Shown here piece by piece: positions 44,812 to 55,071 of a DNA stretch of 64,000 bases (positions within the stretch are counted from its first letter, which is position 1; every line of letters begins with the position of its first letter). The notes below the pieces were generated by a model. That model was given only the letters and a program-made list of their open reading frames with translations, searched no databases and was not told where the DNA came from. Made by a program: the position numbers and the translations under genes. Source of the stretch: Alteromonas_F sp964429915 (GTDB taxonomy: Bacteria; Pseudomonadota; Gammaproteobacteria; Enterobacterales; Alteromonadaceae). The DNA lies in the NCBI GenBank assembly GCA_964429915.1, contig CAYSDZ010000002.1:62001-126000 (forward strand). Reading direction: 5' to 3'.

Positions 44812-45776
44812 GTTGGCAATTTGTCGCTGATGTAGGCGGCACCAATATCCGTTTGGCAACGATCGTTGATGGCAAACTGACAGACATCATTAAAATGTTG
44901 TGTCAGGACCATGCTACCATCGAAGACGCGATACGATTTTATTTTTCACAGCACCCGACCCGAACGTATACTCAAGGGTGTTTTGGTATTGCATGTCCGG
45001 TTAATCAAGATACGATCACCATGACCAATCATTCATGGTCGTTTTCTAAAAAAGCCCTTCAAGCAGCACTAGGTTTAACGCAGCTTTACGTTATCAACGA
45101 CTTTAGTGCCGTGGCTCACTCTCTCCCAATGCTAGAGGGAAAGCAGGTTTTACAAATAGGCAAGGGAACGTCAGTCGACGACGCCAATATCGCTGTATTT
45201 GGCCCCGGTACTGGATTAGGTGTAAAGCATTTAACGGTAACGGATTCAGGTTGGAAAACACTTGATGGGGAAGGAGGGCACGTTGATTTTGCTCCTACCA
45301 CTGAAACCGATATTGTGATTTGGCGTTACTTGAAAAATAAATTAGGTCGTGTGTCTGCGGAAGATGTCATTTCAGGCCGTGGGTTGGTGAATATTTATAC
45401 GGCTTTAAATGAAGATAAAAAACTCGGCTTGTCTACGCTCACACCTGCTCAGATATCTACTGCAGCCATTGAAAACTCCTGTGCTCTGTGTGTAGAGACT
45501 CTGTCTGTTTTTTGTCGATTAATGGGGAGTTTTGCTGGTAATATAGCAATGAATGTAGCCGCACATGGAGGCGTCTATATTGGCGGTGGTATTGTCTCTC
45601 GTTTTACAGATTTCCTAAAAAGTAGCGAGTTTAGATCATATTTTGAAGCGAAGGGTGTGGTAAAAAACTATATTGAGAATATTCCCACCTATGTCATTTT
45701 GGAGCCTGATCATGGGCTAATCGGCGCATATGCGTACATGAATCAACAATTAGCGAGAATGAAGAATGAGCAATAA
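44808..45776 (+). CDS. glk: Glucokinase
   Basis: 322 residues from GTG at 44808, overlapping edd. ROK-unrelated Glk family: ATP motif ADVGGTNIRLAT near residue 7, FGPGTGLGVKHL near residue 128, and catalytic and glucose residues in INDFSAVAHSLP and GEGGHVDFAP. It phosphorylates glucose for Zwf. Placed between edd and eda and coupled to both. Confidence 0.94.
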   Translation: MSWQFVADVGGTNIRLATIVDGKLTDIIKMLCQDHATIEDAIRFYFSQHPTRTYTQGCFGIACPVNQDTITMTNHSWSFSKKALQAALGLTQLYVINDFSAVAHSLPMLEGKQVLQIGKGTSVDDANIAVFGPGTGLGVKHLTVTDSGWKTLDGEGGHVDFAPTTETDIVIWRYLKNKLGRVSAEDVISGRGLVNIYTALNEDKKLGLSTLTPAQISTAAIENSCALCVETLSVFCRLMGSFAGNIAMNVAAHGGVYIGGGIVSRFTDFLKSSEFRSYFEAKGVVKNYIENIPTYVILEPDHGLIGAYAYMNQQLARMKNEQ

Positions 45777-46413
45777 TTGGGTACTTTCACCTGAAGAAGT
45801 ATTTAACGCAGGACCTGTAGTACCTGTTTTGGTTGTCAACGACGTAGATAAAGCGGTGCCATTGGCTCATGCCTTGATGGAAGGCGGTATCAAAGTGCTT
45901 GAGGTCACTCTGAGAACACCAGCAGCGTTAGCTGTTATTGAGACCATTGCTAAGGAAGTTCCCGAAGCGTTTATTGGTGCAGGAACGGTCACCAACGCTG
46001 ATGAACTAAAAGCCGTAACCGAAGCGGGAGCAAAGTTTGCAATCAGCCCCGGCTTAACGTCGAACTTACTGAAAGCGGGAGCAAGTGGCAGTATTCCGTT
46101 GATTCCAGGCGTTTCTTCAATCTCTGATTTAATGACTGCCGCTGAGCATGGCTATGATTTTCTAAAATTTTTCCCCGCTGAAGCCGCAGGTGGTGTAAAA
46201 GCGATTAAATCTATCGGCGGTCCTTTCCCGAACGTTACTTTTTGTCCTACGGGCGGAATTGGCCCAGACAATTACCTAACCTACCTTGCACTGAAAAATG
46301 TTCGATGTGTAGGTGGTTCGTGGTTGGCACCAGATAGTGCCCTAGAGGCAAATGATTGGGCACAAGTTACAGCCTTAGCAAAAGCGGCTGTCGAAGGTTC
46401 GAAAACTATCTAA
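45766..46413 (+). CDS. eda: KDPG/KHG aldolase
   Basis: 215 residues. Class I aldolase splitting KDPG to pyruvate and glyceraldehyde-3-P. Catalytic Glu in KVLEVTLRTPAAL near residue 46, Schiff-base Lys in YDFLKFFPAEAAGG near residue 136, and CPTGGI near residue 165. The start overlaps the glk end by 11 bases. Last gene of the ED operon, followed by a hairpin. Confidence 0.96.
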   Translation: MSNNWVLSPEEVFNAGPVVPVLVVNDVDKAVPLAHALMEGGIKVLEVTLRTPAALAVIETIAKEVPEAFIGAGTVTNADELKAVTEAGAKFAISPGLTSNLLKAGASGSIPLIPGVSSISDLMTAAEHGYDFLKFFPAEAAGGVKAIKSIGGPFPNVTFCPTGGIGPDNYLTYLALKNVRCVGGSWLAPDSALEANDWAQVTALAKAAVEGSKTI

Positions 46414-46423
46414 ATAAAGAGCA

Positions 46424-46448
46424 CTTAGATGCACAAAGTGCATCTAAG
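46424..46448. terminator. Hairpin between convergent eda and yeaD
   Basis: Perfect 11-base arms CTTAGATGCAC and GTGCATCTAAG with an AAA loop. No T-run on either side, so termination would be weak or factor-assisted; its place between convergent genes suggests a bidirectional stop. Confidence 0.55.
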
Positions 46449-46451
46449 CAG

Positions 46452-47294
46452 CTAGCCGATGGTTTGACCAAGAACATGTGTTTGAGACCCGCCTAAGGTA
46501 TACCATTGTGTGAGAGCAGTTTCTATACATAACATATTTTTGTAGCCGAAAGCATCCATATCTGGCATCGAGGCTGCTCCCGTCCAAGGGTTCCATACAA
46601 CAATACTGTCGTGACCTAGGTGATGAATGTCTGTTGTATCATTTCCGTTTTTAATTTGTGTATTTTTTGCAGTGCAAAGATGAATACGATCGGTTTCCGC
46701 ACTTATGTGGTAAGGAGCCGGTGTCGGTTTAATCGCCCAGTTTTCGAGCTTATCTTTATAGTCGCCGCCAATACCAGTAATACTAGCATTAATTACTTTG
46801 TCGACATAAAAGTAGCTATGCAATGCCGCATTAAATTTAACACTTTCTCGGCCATGATTGGTCGTTGTTAGCATTACTTTCAATCGAGAACCAATATCTA
46901 CTGTTAAAGACACTGATAAAGAGTGTTGGAGCTGAGCGGTTCGAGTAATCTCTGGCTGAAGGGTAACCTGCGTCCCTTTCTCATGCTCAACGTTTTCTGT
47001 TAATCGCCATTGTTGATTACGAACTGTACCGTGAGAGGGGAGGTTTTTTTCGTTATCTGGTGTGTCGGACCCAAACCAAGGCCAACATATAGGTATGCCA
47101 CCTCGAATAGGTTTACTGCCAGTGAAATCAGCATGAGGGCTTAGCCAAAGTCTCTCTCTGTGATCGGTTTTTGGAACGAAAGATAAGATATGCGCTCCAA
47201 ACAGTGCGATTTCTAAATAAGCAAATTGGTTTTCAATGATGAGTGTTTCAAGATCGCCTTTAAATCCATGTTTAATCGTATGAGTAGAATCCAT
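46452..47294 (-). CDS. yeaD: D-hexose-6-phosphate mutarotase
   Basis: 280 residues, aldose-1-epimerase-like beta fold. Signatures: FGAHILSFVP and LWLSPHADF in the N-terminal part, RGGIPICWPWFG near residue 65, ALHSYFYV near residue 162 with the catalytic His, and a Glu in MLCIETALTQ near the end. It speeds alpha/beta exchange of glucose-6-P, matching the neighbouring sugar genes. Downstream of gapA on the same strand, as in E. coli, though a terminator intervenes. Confidence 0.92.
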   Translation of the reverse strand: MDSTHTIKHGFKGDLETLIIENQFAYLEIALFGAHILSFVPKTDHRERLWLSPHADFTGSKPIRGGIPICWPWFGSDTPDNEKNLPSHGTVRNQQWRLTENVEHEKGTQVTLQPEITRTAQLQHSLSVSLTVDIGSRLKVMLTTTNHGRESVKFNAALHSYFYVDKVINASITGIGGDYKDKLENWAIKPTPAPYHISAETDRIHLCTAKNTQIKNGNDTTDIHHLGHDSIVVWNPWTGAASMPDMDAFGYKNMLCIETALTQWYTLGGSQTHVLGQTIG

Positions 47295-47342
47295 GCTTTT
47301 CGCTTATAAAACGGTAGGAGTTGGAGTGATAATGCCTGAAAT

Positions 47343-47378
47343 AAAAAAAAGGTGCGATTCATTTCGCACCTTTTTTAA
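47343..47378 (-). terminator. Intrinsic terminator after gapA
   Basis: GGTGCGA and TCGCACC arms around TTCATT, flanked by an A-run and a T-run, 20 bases after the gapA stop on the minus strand. Confidence 0.85.
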
Positions 47379-47397
47379 AAGATTATGCTGCATTCAC

Positions 47398-48393
47398 TTA
47401 TTTTGAAATGTGTGCCACTAAATCAAGAACTTTACTTGAGTAGCCCCACTCATTGTCATACCAACTTACTAATTTCACAAATTTGTCGGTCAGCGCGATA
47501 CCCGCATCCGCGTCGAAAATACTGGTTCTAGCATCGCCAACAAAGTCTTGTGAAACCACGGCTTCGTCGGTGTACCCTAAAATACCTTTCAATTCGCCTT
47601 CTGAGGCACGTTTGATTGCATCACAGATATCTTCATAACTTGCTGATTTTGCAAGGTTGACGGTTAAATCGACAACTGAAACATTAGTCGTAGGTACGCG
47701 GAACGCCATACCCGTTAATTTGCCATTAAGTTCAGGGATAACCTTACCTACTGCTTTTGCTGCACCAGTAGATGAAGGAATGATGTTTTGGCTTGCACCA
47801 CGACCGCCGCGCCAATCTTTGACTGAAGGGCCGTCTACCACTTTCTGTGTTGCAGTAGAGGCGTGAACCGTTGTCATTAGACCGTCTACAATACCGAATT
47901 CATCGTTGATGACTTTAGCAAGAGGCGCCAGACAGTTGGTTGTACAAGACGCATTTGAAACAATACTTTCTCCTGCATAGCTGTCGTTGTTAACACCCAT
48001 AACAAACATGGGCGTATCATCTTTAGACGGTGCAGACATAACCACTTTTTTAGCACCTGCATCTAGGTGTAACTGCGCTTTATCTTTGGTTAGGAATAAA
48101 CCCGTCGATTCGACGACGACATCCACCTTAACCTCGTCCCACGCAAGTTGGGCGGGGTCGCGCTCCGCACTAATTCTAATGGTACGACCATTAACAATTA
48201 AGTTGCCATTTTCGACGCTTACGCTACCTTCAAATTTACCGTGCGTTGAATCAAATTTAAGCATATATGCAATATAATCTGCATCAAGCAAATCGTTTAC
48301 TGCTACTACCTCTATATCATCGCGTAGCTCTGCAGCGCGAAAAACCAAACGACCAATACGGCCAAAACCGTTTATTCCAACTTTAATTGTCAT
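47398..48393 (-). CDS. gapA: Glyceraldehyde-3-phosphate dehydrogenase, type I
   Basis: 331 residues. NAD motif GINGFGRIGRLVFRAA at residue 6, and catalytic Cys in SNASCTTNCLAPL near residue 150 with His later in the same domain. The Asp after beta-2 (AVNDLLDADY) suggests NAD use. Links ED-derived glyceraldehyde-3-P to lower glycolysis. A HexR-like operator lies 16-30 bases upstream of the ATG. Divergent from malQ. Confidence 0.96.
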   Translation of the reverse strand: MTIKVGINGFGRIGRLVFRAAELRDDIEVVAVNDLLDADYIAYMLKFDSTHGKFEGSVSVENGNLIVNGRTIRISAERDPAQLAWDEVKVDVVVESTGLFLTKDKAQLHLDAGAKKVVMSAPSKDDTPMFVMGVNNDSYAGESIVSNASCTTNCLAPLAKVINDEFGIVDGLMTTVHASTATQKVVDGPSVKDWRGGRGASQNIIPSSTGAAKAVGKVIPELNGKLTGMAFRVPTTNVSVVDLTVNLAKSASYEDICDAIKRASEGELKGILGYTDEAVVSQDFVGDARTSIFDADAGIALTDKFVKLVSWYDNEWGYSSKVLDLVAHISK

Positions 48394-48408
48394 GCGATAC
48401 CTTTAACA

Positions 48409-48423
48409 TGTAAGTTAATTACG
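48409..48423. promoter_or_regulatory. HexR-like operator upstream of gapA
   Basis: TGTAAGTTAATTACG has the TGTA-N7-TAC(A) layout and differs from the published consensus TGTAATTAAATTACA at three positions. In the 155-base divergent gap between gapA and malQ. Confidence 0.55.
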
Positions 48424-48548
48424 TAAAGTATTGATCAAAACGAGTTGTGAATCAAAACAATGCTGCAAAAATGTTAAATAATTACACTGCAAGTAGAATT
48501 TTTCGTCAAAAACAGTGGGTTTATGATTAAAAAGGTGCAAGGATAGGA

Positions 48549-50756
48549 ATGATGACACATGAAATTCTACAATCGCTAGTTCGTTTATACGGTGTTGAAA
48601 CCCATTATGTTGATGCATGGGGCAAACCCTCTGAAGTGAGCGAGACGAGTCAGATCAAGTTACTTGAAGCCATGGGGGTAGATGTCTCTGACTCCTATAC
48701 CATGCAACAAGCCATTGACGATGAAGTTAACGCGTCGTGGAGCCAACCATTCCCGCCAGTTATTGTAGTTCGAGAGCATCAAGCTCTCGTTTTGCAAGGC
48801 ACCTTTCCTATTGATTTGACGAACGAAGTGTTGACTATCCGTATCCATACCGAGCAAGGCGATAATTTTGATTATCGAACGGCAGCTGTCGAGGGTGAGT
48901 TAACCGATGTTTGGCATAGTAGTGATAAAGAATATCAAAAATATCACCTTGTGCTAGAAAGCAAGGTATCTGAAAAAATACCGGTAGGTTATCATCAACT
49001 CACTGTAGAAAGCGCCAATATGAAAAGCGCAGTGAAGCTCATTGTTGCGCCTACGACTTGTTATCATGCTCCTGCAATTGAACAGGGAACAAAACCATGG
49101 GGTTTCAGTGTTCAATTGTATGCCTTGCGCAGCGAGCGAAATTGGGGAATGGGTGATTTCTCAGACCTCAAACTTCTTGCCACGCACTGTGCCAAGTTGG
49201 GCGCTGATTTTATCGGACTCAATCCAATCCACGCATTGTTTCCGTCTAATCCAGATGTATGTAGCCCTTATGGTCCATCATCTCGGCGTTGGCTTAATTG
49301 TTTGTATCTTGATGTGTCTGCCATCGATGGCTTTGAGCATGACGATGTTCAAGCGAAAGTAAAAGAGCAAGGTTTTGTCGAAAGGTTAGAGCGGGCTCGG
49401 CAACTGGAATACATCGACTATAACGCGGTCGGTGATTTAAAAATGCCGATATTAGAGGCAATTTTCACGGTTTACAAACAACGATTCTTATCAAAAAATA
49501 CAAAGCAAAATAAAGTCTTTAAACGTTTTATTGCCAGAGGCGACGAAAGCTTATTAGTGCAATGCACATACGATGCACTACAGCAGCATTTCAAACTATC
49601 AAATCAAGGATTTGACAGTTGGCATAGTTTCCCCGAACCCTATCGAAGCTTTGATTCTGAGGCTGTTCAAACCTTTATAAAAGACCATGGCAAACGGGTT
49701 ATGTTCTACCAATTTTTGCAATGGCAAGCCAGTATTCAACTCGAAGAAGCACAACAAACAGCATTACAAGCAGGAATGGCTATCGGGCTATATCGTGATT
49801 TGGCGGTGGGTGTAAGCGAAGGATCTTCCGAAGTGTGGGGCAATAAAGCGCTGTACTGCACTAAAGCTAGCGTAGGGGCTCCCCCTGACGTGCTTGGACC
49901 ACTAGGACAAAATTGGGGCTTGCCTCCGATGAATCCGACCCTTCTTTATCAACAAGCTTATCAGCCGGTTATCGATATGTTTTCAGCCAACATGGCATCG
50001 GCAGGAGCCTTGCGCGTCGACCATGTAATGGCGCTGTTACGACTATGGTGGATACCGCATGGTGAAGGCGCAACAGCGGGCGGATATGTCTATTATCCTG
50101 TTGACGATCTCCTTGCTATCCTAGCGTTAGAGAGCCATCGTAATGCCAATATGGTCATCGGTGAGGATTTAGGTACCGTGCCCACAGAAATTCGACAAAA
50201 GCTATCTGATAATGGCATTTATTCCTATCGTGTTTTCTTCTTTGAGCAAGCACCTGATGGTGGATTTTATTCGCCGGAGCATTATCCCAAGCAATCTTTG
50301 GCTACCCTAACCACACATGACATGCCTACTTTAATTGGGTTTTGGCATTGTCACGATTTCGAATTAGGTAAACAACTCGGCGTTTATCCCGATGATGAAG
50401 TATTACGGGGCCTATACCACGATCGGCATAGACAAAAACAAGCCATCTTAGACACCTTGCATTGGCACGCTTCTGTGTCTGAGGAGGTGGGTAAAGACGT
50501 CGATACTACAGGTATGACAGAATCACTCAATCATGGTCTGCATCTGCACATGGCAAAAGGCTCTAGCACACTATTAAGTTTTCAGTTAGAAGACTGGTTA
50601 CAAATGGATAAGCCTGTCAATATACCCGGAACATTTAATGAATACCCGAACTGGCGTCGAAAACTAACCGTCAATATAGAAGATATTTTTTCTAATTCAA
50701 CGCTGCTTGAATTAGGAAAAAGTATTTCGCATTGTCGTCACGAATCTAAGGAGTAA
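48549..50756 (+). CDS. malQ: 4-alpha-glucanotransferase (amylomaltase)
   Basis: 735 residues, GH77 family. N-terminal non-catalytic region (1-160), then the barrel with GFSVQLYALRSERNWGMGDF, nucleophile region ALRVDHVMALLRLWW near residue 500, acid/base GEDLGTVP near residue 540 and THDMPTLIGFW near residue 590. It disproportionates maltodextrins. First gene of malQ-glgB-glgX; the glgB start is three bases after its stop. Confidence 0.95.
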   Translation: MMTHEILQSLVRLYGVETHYVDAWGKPSEVSETSQIKLLEAMGVDVSDSYTMQQAIDDEVNASWSQPFPPVIVVREHQALVLQGTFPIDLTNEVLTIRIHTEQGDNFDYRTAAVEGELTDVWHSSDKEYQKYHLVLESKVSEKIPVGYHQLTVESANMKSAVKLIVAPTTCYHAPAIEQGTKPWGFSVQLYALRSERNWGMGDFSDLKLLATHCAKLGADFIGLNPIHALFPSNPDVCSPYGPSSRRWLNCLYLDVSAIDGFEHDDVQAKVKEQGFVERLERARQLEYIDYNAVGDLKMPILEAIFTVYKQRFLSKNTKQNKVFKRFIARGDESLLVQCTYDALQQHFKLSNQGFDSWHSFPEPYRSFDSEAVQTFIKDHGKRVMFYQFLQWQASIQLEEAQQTALQAGMAIGLYRDLAVGVSEGSSEVWGNKALYCTKASVGAPPDVLGPLGQNWGLPPMNPTLLYQQAYQPVIDMFSANMASAGALRVDHVMALLRLWWIPHGEGATAGGYVYYPVDDLLAILALESHRNANMVIGEDLGTVPTEIRQKLSDNGIYSYRVFFFEQAPDGGFYSPEHYPKQSLATLTTHDMPTLIGFWHCHDFELGKQLGVYPDDEVLRGLYHDRHRQKQAILDTLHWHASVSEEVGKDVDTTGMTESLNHGLHLHMAKGSSTLLSFQLEDWLQMDKPVNIPGTFNEYPNWRRKLTVNIEDIFSNSTLLELGKSISHCRHESKE

Positions 50757-50758
50757 GT

Positions 50759-52948
50759 ATGCATCTATTCGAACAATTAGAGAGGGCGCAATGCAAAGAA
50801 CCATTTTCGTATTTAGGTCCGCAACGGATCGATAACACTGCCGGTGTACGGGCTTGGTTTCCCGGCGCTGACGCAGTCACCCTGATTTTTGATGCTAAGG
50901 GCAAAAATGAAAAAATAGCCTTAAATAAAATCACTGAATCAGGCGGTTTTCAAGTCAGCCATCGCTTATTTGAGGATGCAGAACATTATTCTTTTGAAGT
51001 GACCTATGCGGGGCAGGTGCATACGGTTGTCGACCCCTATCAATTTCAAGCTGAAGCCTTTCATAGCGTTCACTACATCGACCATCAACCACAAAACCTC
51101 TATCAGCAAGGAGGTGCACACACTATTTCCTTACTGCATGGCCAACTTAGTGCAACTCGATTTGCTGTTTATGCGCCAAATGCGGGATCTGTTTCAATTA
51201 TCGGTGATTTTAATCAATGGGATGGTCGATGCCATCCTATGCAAAAAACCGAGTTGGGCTTTTGGGTATTAGTCTTGCCCCAGGTGATTGTGGGCATGCG
51301 CTATAAATTTGAAATCAAAAATCAATATGGTGAATTACTGCCCCATAAGTCAGATCCTTTGGGTTTTGCCGCTGAACCGTTCCCCTCTCATGCTTCACTG
51401 GTTTACGACCACACGACCTATCAATGGCGAGATGAAGCGTGGATGTTAAAGCGTCAGACAGTGAATGTATATGAATCCCCAATGAGTATTTACGAGGTGC
51501 ATTTAGGTTCTTGGCATAAACCCACTAACTCTGAGCAGAGATACCTAAATTATAGAGAGATTGCACCAAAATTAGTCGAGTACGTAAAGGAAATGCATTA
51601 CACCCATATTGAGTTAATGCCGGTCAGTGAGTTTCCTTTTGACGGGTCTTGGGGGTATCAACCTATTGGTATGTTCGCACCAACAAGCCGTTTTGGCTCT
51701 CCAGACGATTTTAAATACTTTATTGATTATTGCCATCAACATGACGTTGGAGTGATTATAGATTGGGTCCCGGCTCACTTTCCTGAAGATGGACACGGCT
51801 TGGCAAGATTTGATGGCAGTTGTGTGTATGAGTACGAAGACAGCAGGAAAGGATGGCATCCCGACTGGAACAGTTGTATTTACGATTTCGGCAAGGATAC
51901 GGTGCGTCAGTTCCTCGTTGCCAGTGCATTAATGTGGTTAGACTATTTCCACGTTGATGGGCTTCGCGTAGACGCGGTCGCCTCCATGCTGTACCTCGAT
52001 TACTCACGAAAAACGGGTGAGTGGGTGCCAAATGTGGACGGCGGAAATCGGAATTATGAAGCGATTAGCTTACTGCAATGGATGAATAAGGAAGTGTATA
52101 GTCAACATCCTGGCGCTATAACCATTGCAGAGGAATCAACGTCGTTTCCGCAAGTTTCAAAACCCGTTTATGAGGGCGGTCTTGGTTTTGGGTTTAAATG
52201 GAATATGGGTTGGATGAATGATTCACTCGAGTACATTCAAAAAGATCCCTCCCATAGAAAATATCACCATTCAAATATAACATTTAGCATGGTGTATGCC
52301 TTTGACGAAAACTTCATTTTACCTTTGTCTCACGATGAGGTTGTACATGGTAAAAACAGTTTATTGAATAAAATGCCCGGTGACGAGTGGCAGCAGGCAG
52401 CCAATTTACGTGCCTATGTGACTTTTATGTTTGCTCACCCGGGTAAAAAATTGAATTTTATGGGCAATGAGATTGCGCAAGGAAAAGAATGGGATCACGA
52501 CTCTGGTTTAGATTGGGAGTTGTTAAAATACCCTAAGCATCAAGGTATTCAAACCTTGTACAAAACATTAAACGTACTGTATCAATCATTTTCTGCATTG
52601 CATGAAAGTGATCATCATCACGATGGTTTTAATTGGGTTGATTACGGCAATAACGAACAATCGGTCCTGTCGTTTGTTCGTTATAATAAAGACAGATCTC
52701 AGTCTATCTATGTCATAGTGAATTTCACTCCTGTGCCGCGAACCAATTTTGTGTTAAACGTTCAGGAGAAAGGGGTGTTTAAGTGTATTTTTAGCTCTGA
52801 CGATTCTATGTATTGGGGCAGTGACTTTCCGTTCAGTCGCCGAGTTAGCGCAGAAACTCAAAACGTGCTGGAACAGTCTCAAGCGATCTCTTTAGACCTC
52901 CCACCTCTATGCGCTCAATACTGGTTAGCAGAAAACAAACCTTCATGA
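50759..52948 (+). CDS. glgB: 1,4-alpha-glucan branching enzyme
   Basis: 729 residues. Two N-terminal carbohydrate-binding/E-set domains (1-220; RFAVYAPNAGSVSIIGDFNQWDG), then a GH13 barrel with GYQPIGMFAPTSRFG, nucleophile Asp in FHVDGLRVDAVASML, acid Glu in TIAEESTSFP and PLSHDEVVHGK. It makes alpha-1,6 branches in glycogen. AAGGAG precedes the ATG. The end overlaps glgX by four bases. Confidence 0.97.
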   Translation: MHLFEQLERAQCKEPFSYLGPQRIDNTAGVRAWFPGADAVTLIFDAKGKNEKIALNKITESGGFQVSHRLFEDAEHYSFEVTYAGQVHTVVDPYQFQAEAFHSVHYIDHQPQNLYQQGGAHTISLLHGQLSATRFAVYAPNAGSVSIIGDFNQWDGRCHPMQKTELGFWVLVLPQVIVGMRYKFEIKNQYGELLPHKSDPLGFAAEPFPSHASLVYDHTTYQWRDEAWMLKRQTVNVYESPMSIYEVHLGSWHKPTNSEQRYLNYREIAPKLVEYVKEMHYTHIELMPVSEFPFDGSWGYQPIGMFAPTSRFGSPDDFKYFIDYCHQHDVGVIIDWVPAHFPEDGHGLARFDGSCVYEYEDSRKGWHPDWNSCIYDFGKDTVRQFLVASALMWLDYFHVDGLRVDAVASMLYLDYSRKTGEWVPNVDGGNRNYEAISLLQWMNKEVYSQHPGAITIAEESTSFPQVSKPVYEGGLGFGFKWNMGWMNDSLEYIQKDPSHRKYHHSNITFSMVYAFDENFILPLSHDEVVHGKNSLLNKMPGDEWQQAANLRAYVTFMFAHPGKKLNFMGNEIAQGKEWDHDSGLDWELLKYPKHQGIQTLYKTLNVLYQSFSALHESDHHHDGFNWVDYGNNEQSVLSFVRYNKDRSQSIYVIVNFTPVPRTNFVLNVQEKGVFKCIFSSDDSMYWGSDFPFSRRVSAETQNVLEQSQAISLDLPPLCAQYWLAENKPS

Positions 52949-55008
52949 ATATAGAAATAGGTAAACCTTTTCCTCTTGGCTCAACGGTAACCGAGAGTGG
53001 TGTTAATTTCGCAGTAGAGTCTCAATGTGTGGAGAGTATCGAGCTGTGTGTATTTAATGTAAATACTGAAGAGTTGCTTCACTCCTCAGTATTGCCCGGA
53101 AAAACAGGCGCTATTCGTCATGGTTTTATTCCCAATGCCGAAGAAGGGCTCTATTACGGCTATAGGGTGAAAGAACGCGGTAATGAGTCTGCTTCCGAAA
53201 AGCTTTTGATCGATCCTTACGCCAAAATGTTGAGCCGTCCCATTTTATTTGATGAACGTCAGTACAACGGTGACAGCCAGTTTATGATGCCAAAGTCGGT
53301 GGTAGTGGCAAAGCGCACCGAAAAGCGACCTCCTAAACCCTACGTTAAACAATGGAAACGTATCGTTTATGAGGCCCACGTTAAAGGAATAAGCCAGTGC
53401 CATCCTGATGTCGATGTGTCTGAACAAGGCACCTATGTAGGCGCAGCTCATCCAAAAATCATCGAACATATTGTGTCACTCGGGGTGACATCAGTGCAGT
53501 TTATGCCTATTTACAGCTTCATGCCTGAGCCTTACATAATCCATAAAGGACTGACCAATTATTGGGGCTACAATCCTGTTTGTTACTTTGCACCTGAAGC
53601 GCGCTATGCCAAGCATCATCCACTTAACGAAATCTGTACTCTTGTTGACGAATATCATAAAGCGGGCTTAGAGGTGATCATCGACGTCGTGTTTAATCAC
53701 ACTGCCGAAGGCGACCACGAGGGTCCGCAGCTTTGCTTAAGAGGACTGTTTGGCAAAGACGTGTACCTACACGTGCAAGACAAAAATGGACAGTCGCATT
53801 ACGCCAATTATTCGGGATGTGGAAACACCGTCAATACCTCACATCCTTTTATGTTTAATTATATTTTAGATGCTTTGCGATATTGGGTTGACGAAATAGG
53901 CGTGGATGGCTTCAGGTTCGACTTGGCACCGGGACTAGGACGGGAACCTCACGAATTTAATCGTTTTTCAGGTTTAATTAAGGCGATGCTTCAAGACCCG
54001 ATCCTGAAAACCGCGGTTTTAATTGCTGAACCATGGGATATGGGGCCAAATGGGTATCAGCTAGGTGCTTTCCCCGTTCCTTGGCTTGAAGTCAATGATA
54101 AATACCGAGATTTGGTGCGCAGCTTTTGGCGTGGTGATGATGGGCTTATTGGTGAATTTGCGACTCGCTTAATGGGCTCAAGAGATGTATTCGCAAAAAG
54201 TGAACGGCCTATCCATTCTTCTGTAAACTGCATAAGTTATCACGACGGTTTTACATTGCACGATCTCGTTACTTACGAAAATAAACACAACACTGCAAAC
54301 GGAGAAGACAACAGGGATGGCCATAACCATAATTTATCCTGTAACTACGGTATTGAGGGTGAAACCACACAGCAACACATTATTGCGTTAAGAGAGAAAC
54401 AGAAGAGGAATCTTTTTGCCTGTTTACTCTTTTCTCAAGGCACTCCTCATGTTGTTGCAGGCGATGAGTTAAGTCGAACACAGCAAGGAAACAATAACGC
54501 ATACTGCCAAGACAATGAAATAAGTTGGCTTAATTGGTCATTGGATAAATCCAAGCAAGATTTTTTGTCTTTTTGTAAATACGTTATTGCCTTACGTCAA
54601 AACAGTAAAATACTGGGAAATATGCAGCTCGACGACGATACGTTTTGTCACATAAAGAATGTTGCTAGTATAAATTGGTACAAACCAGACGGCACAGACA
54701 AAGCCTCAGAAGATTGGCAGCAACACCATAGCAAAGCGTTCGCAATGGATATTGTAGGAACAGGCTCGAAGTCAAACGGCAGACAAAATCCAGAAAGGTG
54801 GTTATTATGCGTTAACGCTGGCGATACCGATGTGCGATTTCACCTACCAGTGGAAGAAAAAGGGACAGGTTGGCTATTAAGGCTCGACACTCGATACAGC
54901 AGTGTTGCAGCTTTACCGCAAGTGTGTGTTAAAGAGGTGTTTTTGCAACAAAGTCAGTCTTTAGTGTTGTTTTCGTTTGAGTATGCAGTAACAAAAAAAT
55001 CGCAGTAA
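52945..55008 (+). CDS. glgX: Glycogen debranching enzyme (GlgX-type)
   Basis: 687 residues from the ATG at 52945 (ATGA overlap with glgB); the frame from 52909 is not needed. N-terminal CBM48 (residues 1-110; GKPFPLGSTVTESGVNFAV), then a GH13 barrel with GYNPVCYFAPEARY, nucleophile in GVDGFRFDLAPGLG, acid Glu in LIAEPWDMGPNGYQ and CISYHDGFTLHD. It removes short alpha-1,6 branches. GlgX and TreX-like isoamylases are close; context favours GlgX. Confidence 0.93.
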   Translation: MNIEIGKPFPLGSTVTESGVNFAVESQCVESIELCVFNVNTEELLHSSVLPGKTGAIRHGFIPNAEEGLYYGYRVKERGNESASEKLLIDPYAKMLSRPILFDERQYNGDSQFMMPKSVVVAKRTEKRPPKPYVKQWKRIVYEAHVKGISQCHPDVDVSEQGTYVGAAHPKIIEHIVSLGVTSVQFMPIYSFMPEPYIIHKGLTNYWGYNPVCYFAPEARYAKHHPLNEICTLVDEYHKAGLEVIIDVVFNHTAEGDHEGPQLCLRGLFGKDVYLHVQDKNGQSHYANYSGCGNTVNTSHPFMFNYILDALRYWVDEIGVDGFRFDLAPGLGREPHEFNRFSGLIKAMLQDPILKTAVLIAEPWDMGPNGYQLGAFPVPWLEVNDKYRDLVRSFWRGDDGLIGEFATRLMGSRDVFAKSERPIHSSVNCISYHDGFTLHDLVTYENKHNTANGEDNRDGHNHNLSCNYGIEGETTQQHIIALREKQKRNLFACLLFSQGTPHVVAGDELSRTQQGNNNAYCQDNEISWLNWSLDKSKQDFLSFCKYVIALRQNSKILGNMQLDDDTFCHIKNVASINWYKPDGTDKASEDWQQHHSKAFAMDIVGTGSKSNGRQNPERWLLCVNAGDTDVRFHLPVEEKGTGWLLRLDTRYSSVAALPQVCVKEVFLQQSQSLVLFSFEYAVTKKSQ

Positions 55009-55071
55009 TGATATTATCCGCGCCATTCTTTTTTGTATAGAATTCTTATAACAGTTTCTTCGAGAGTAACA

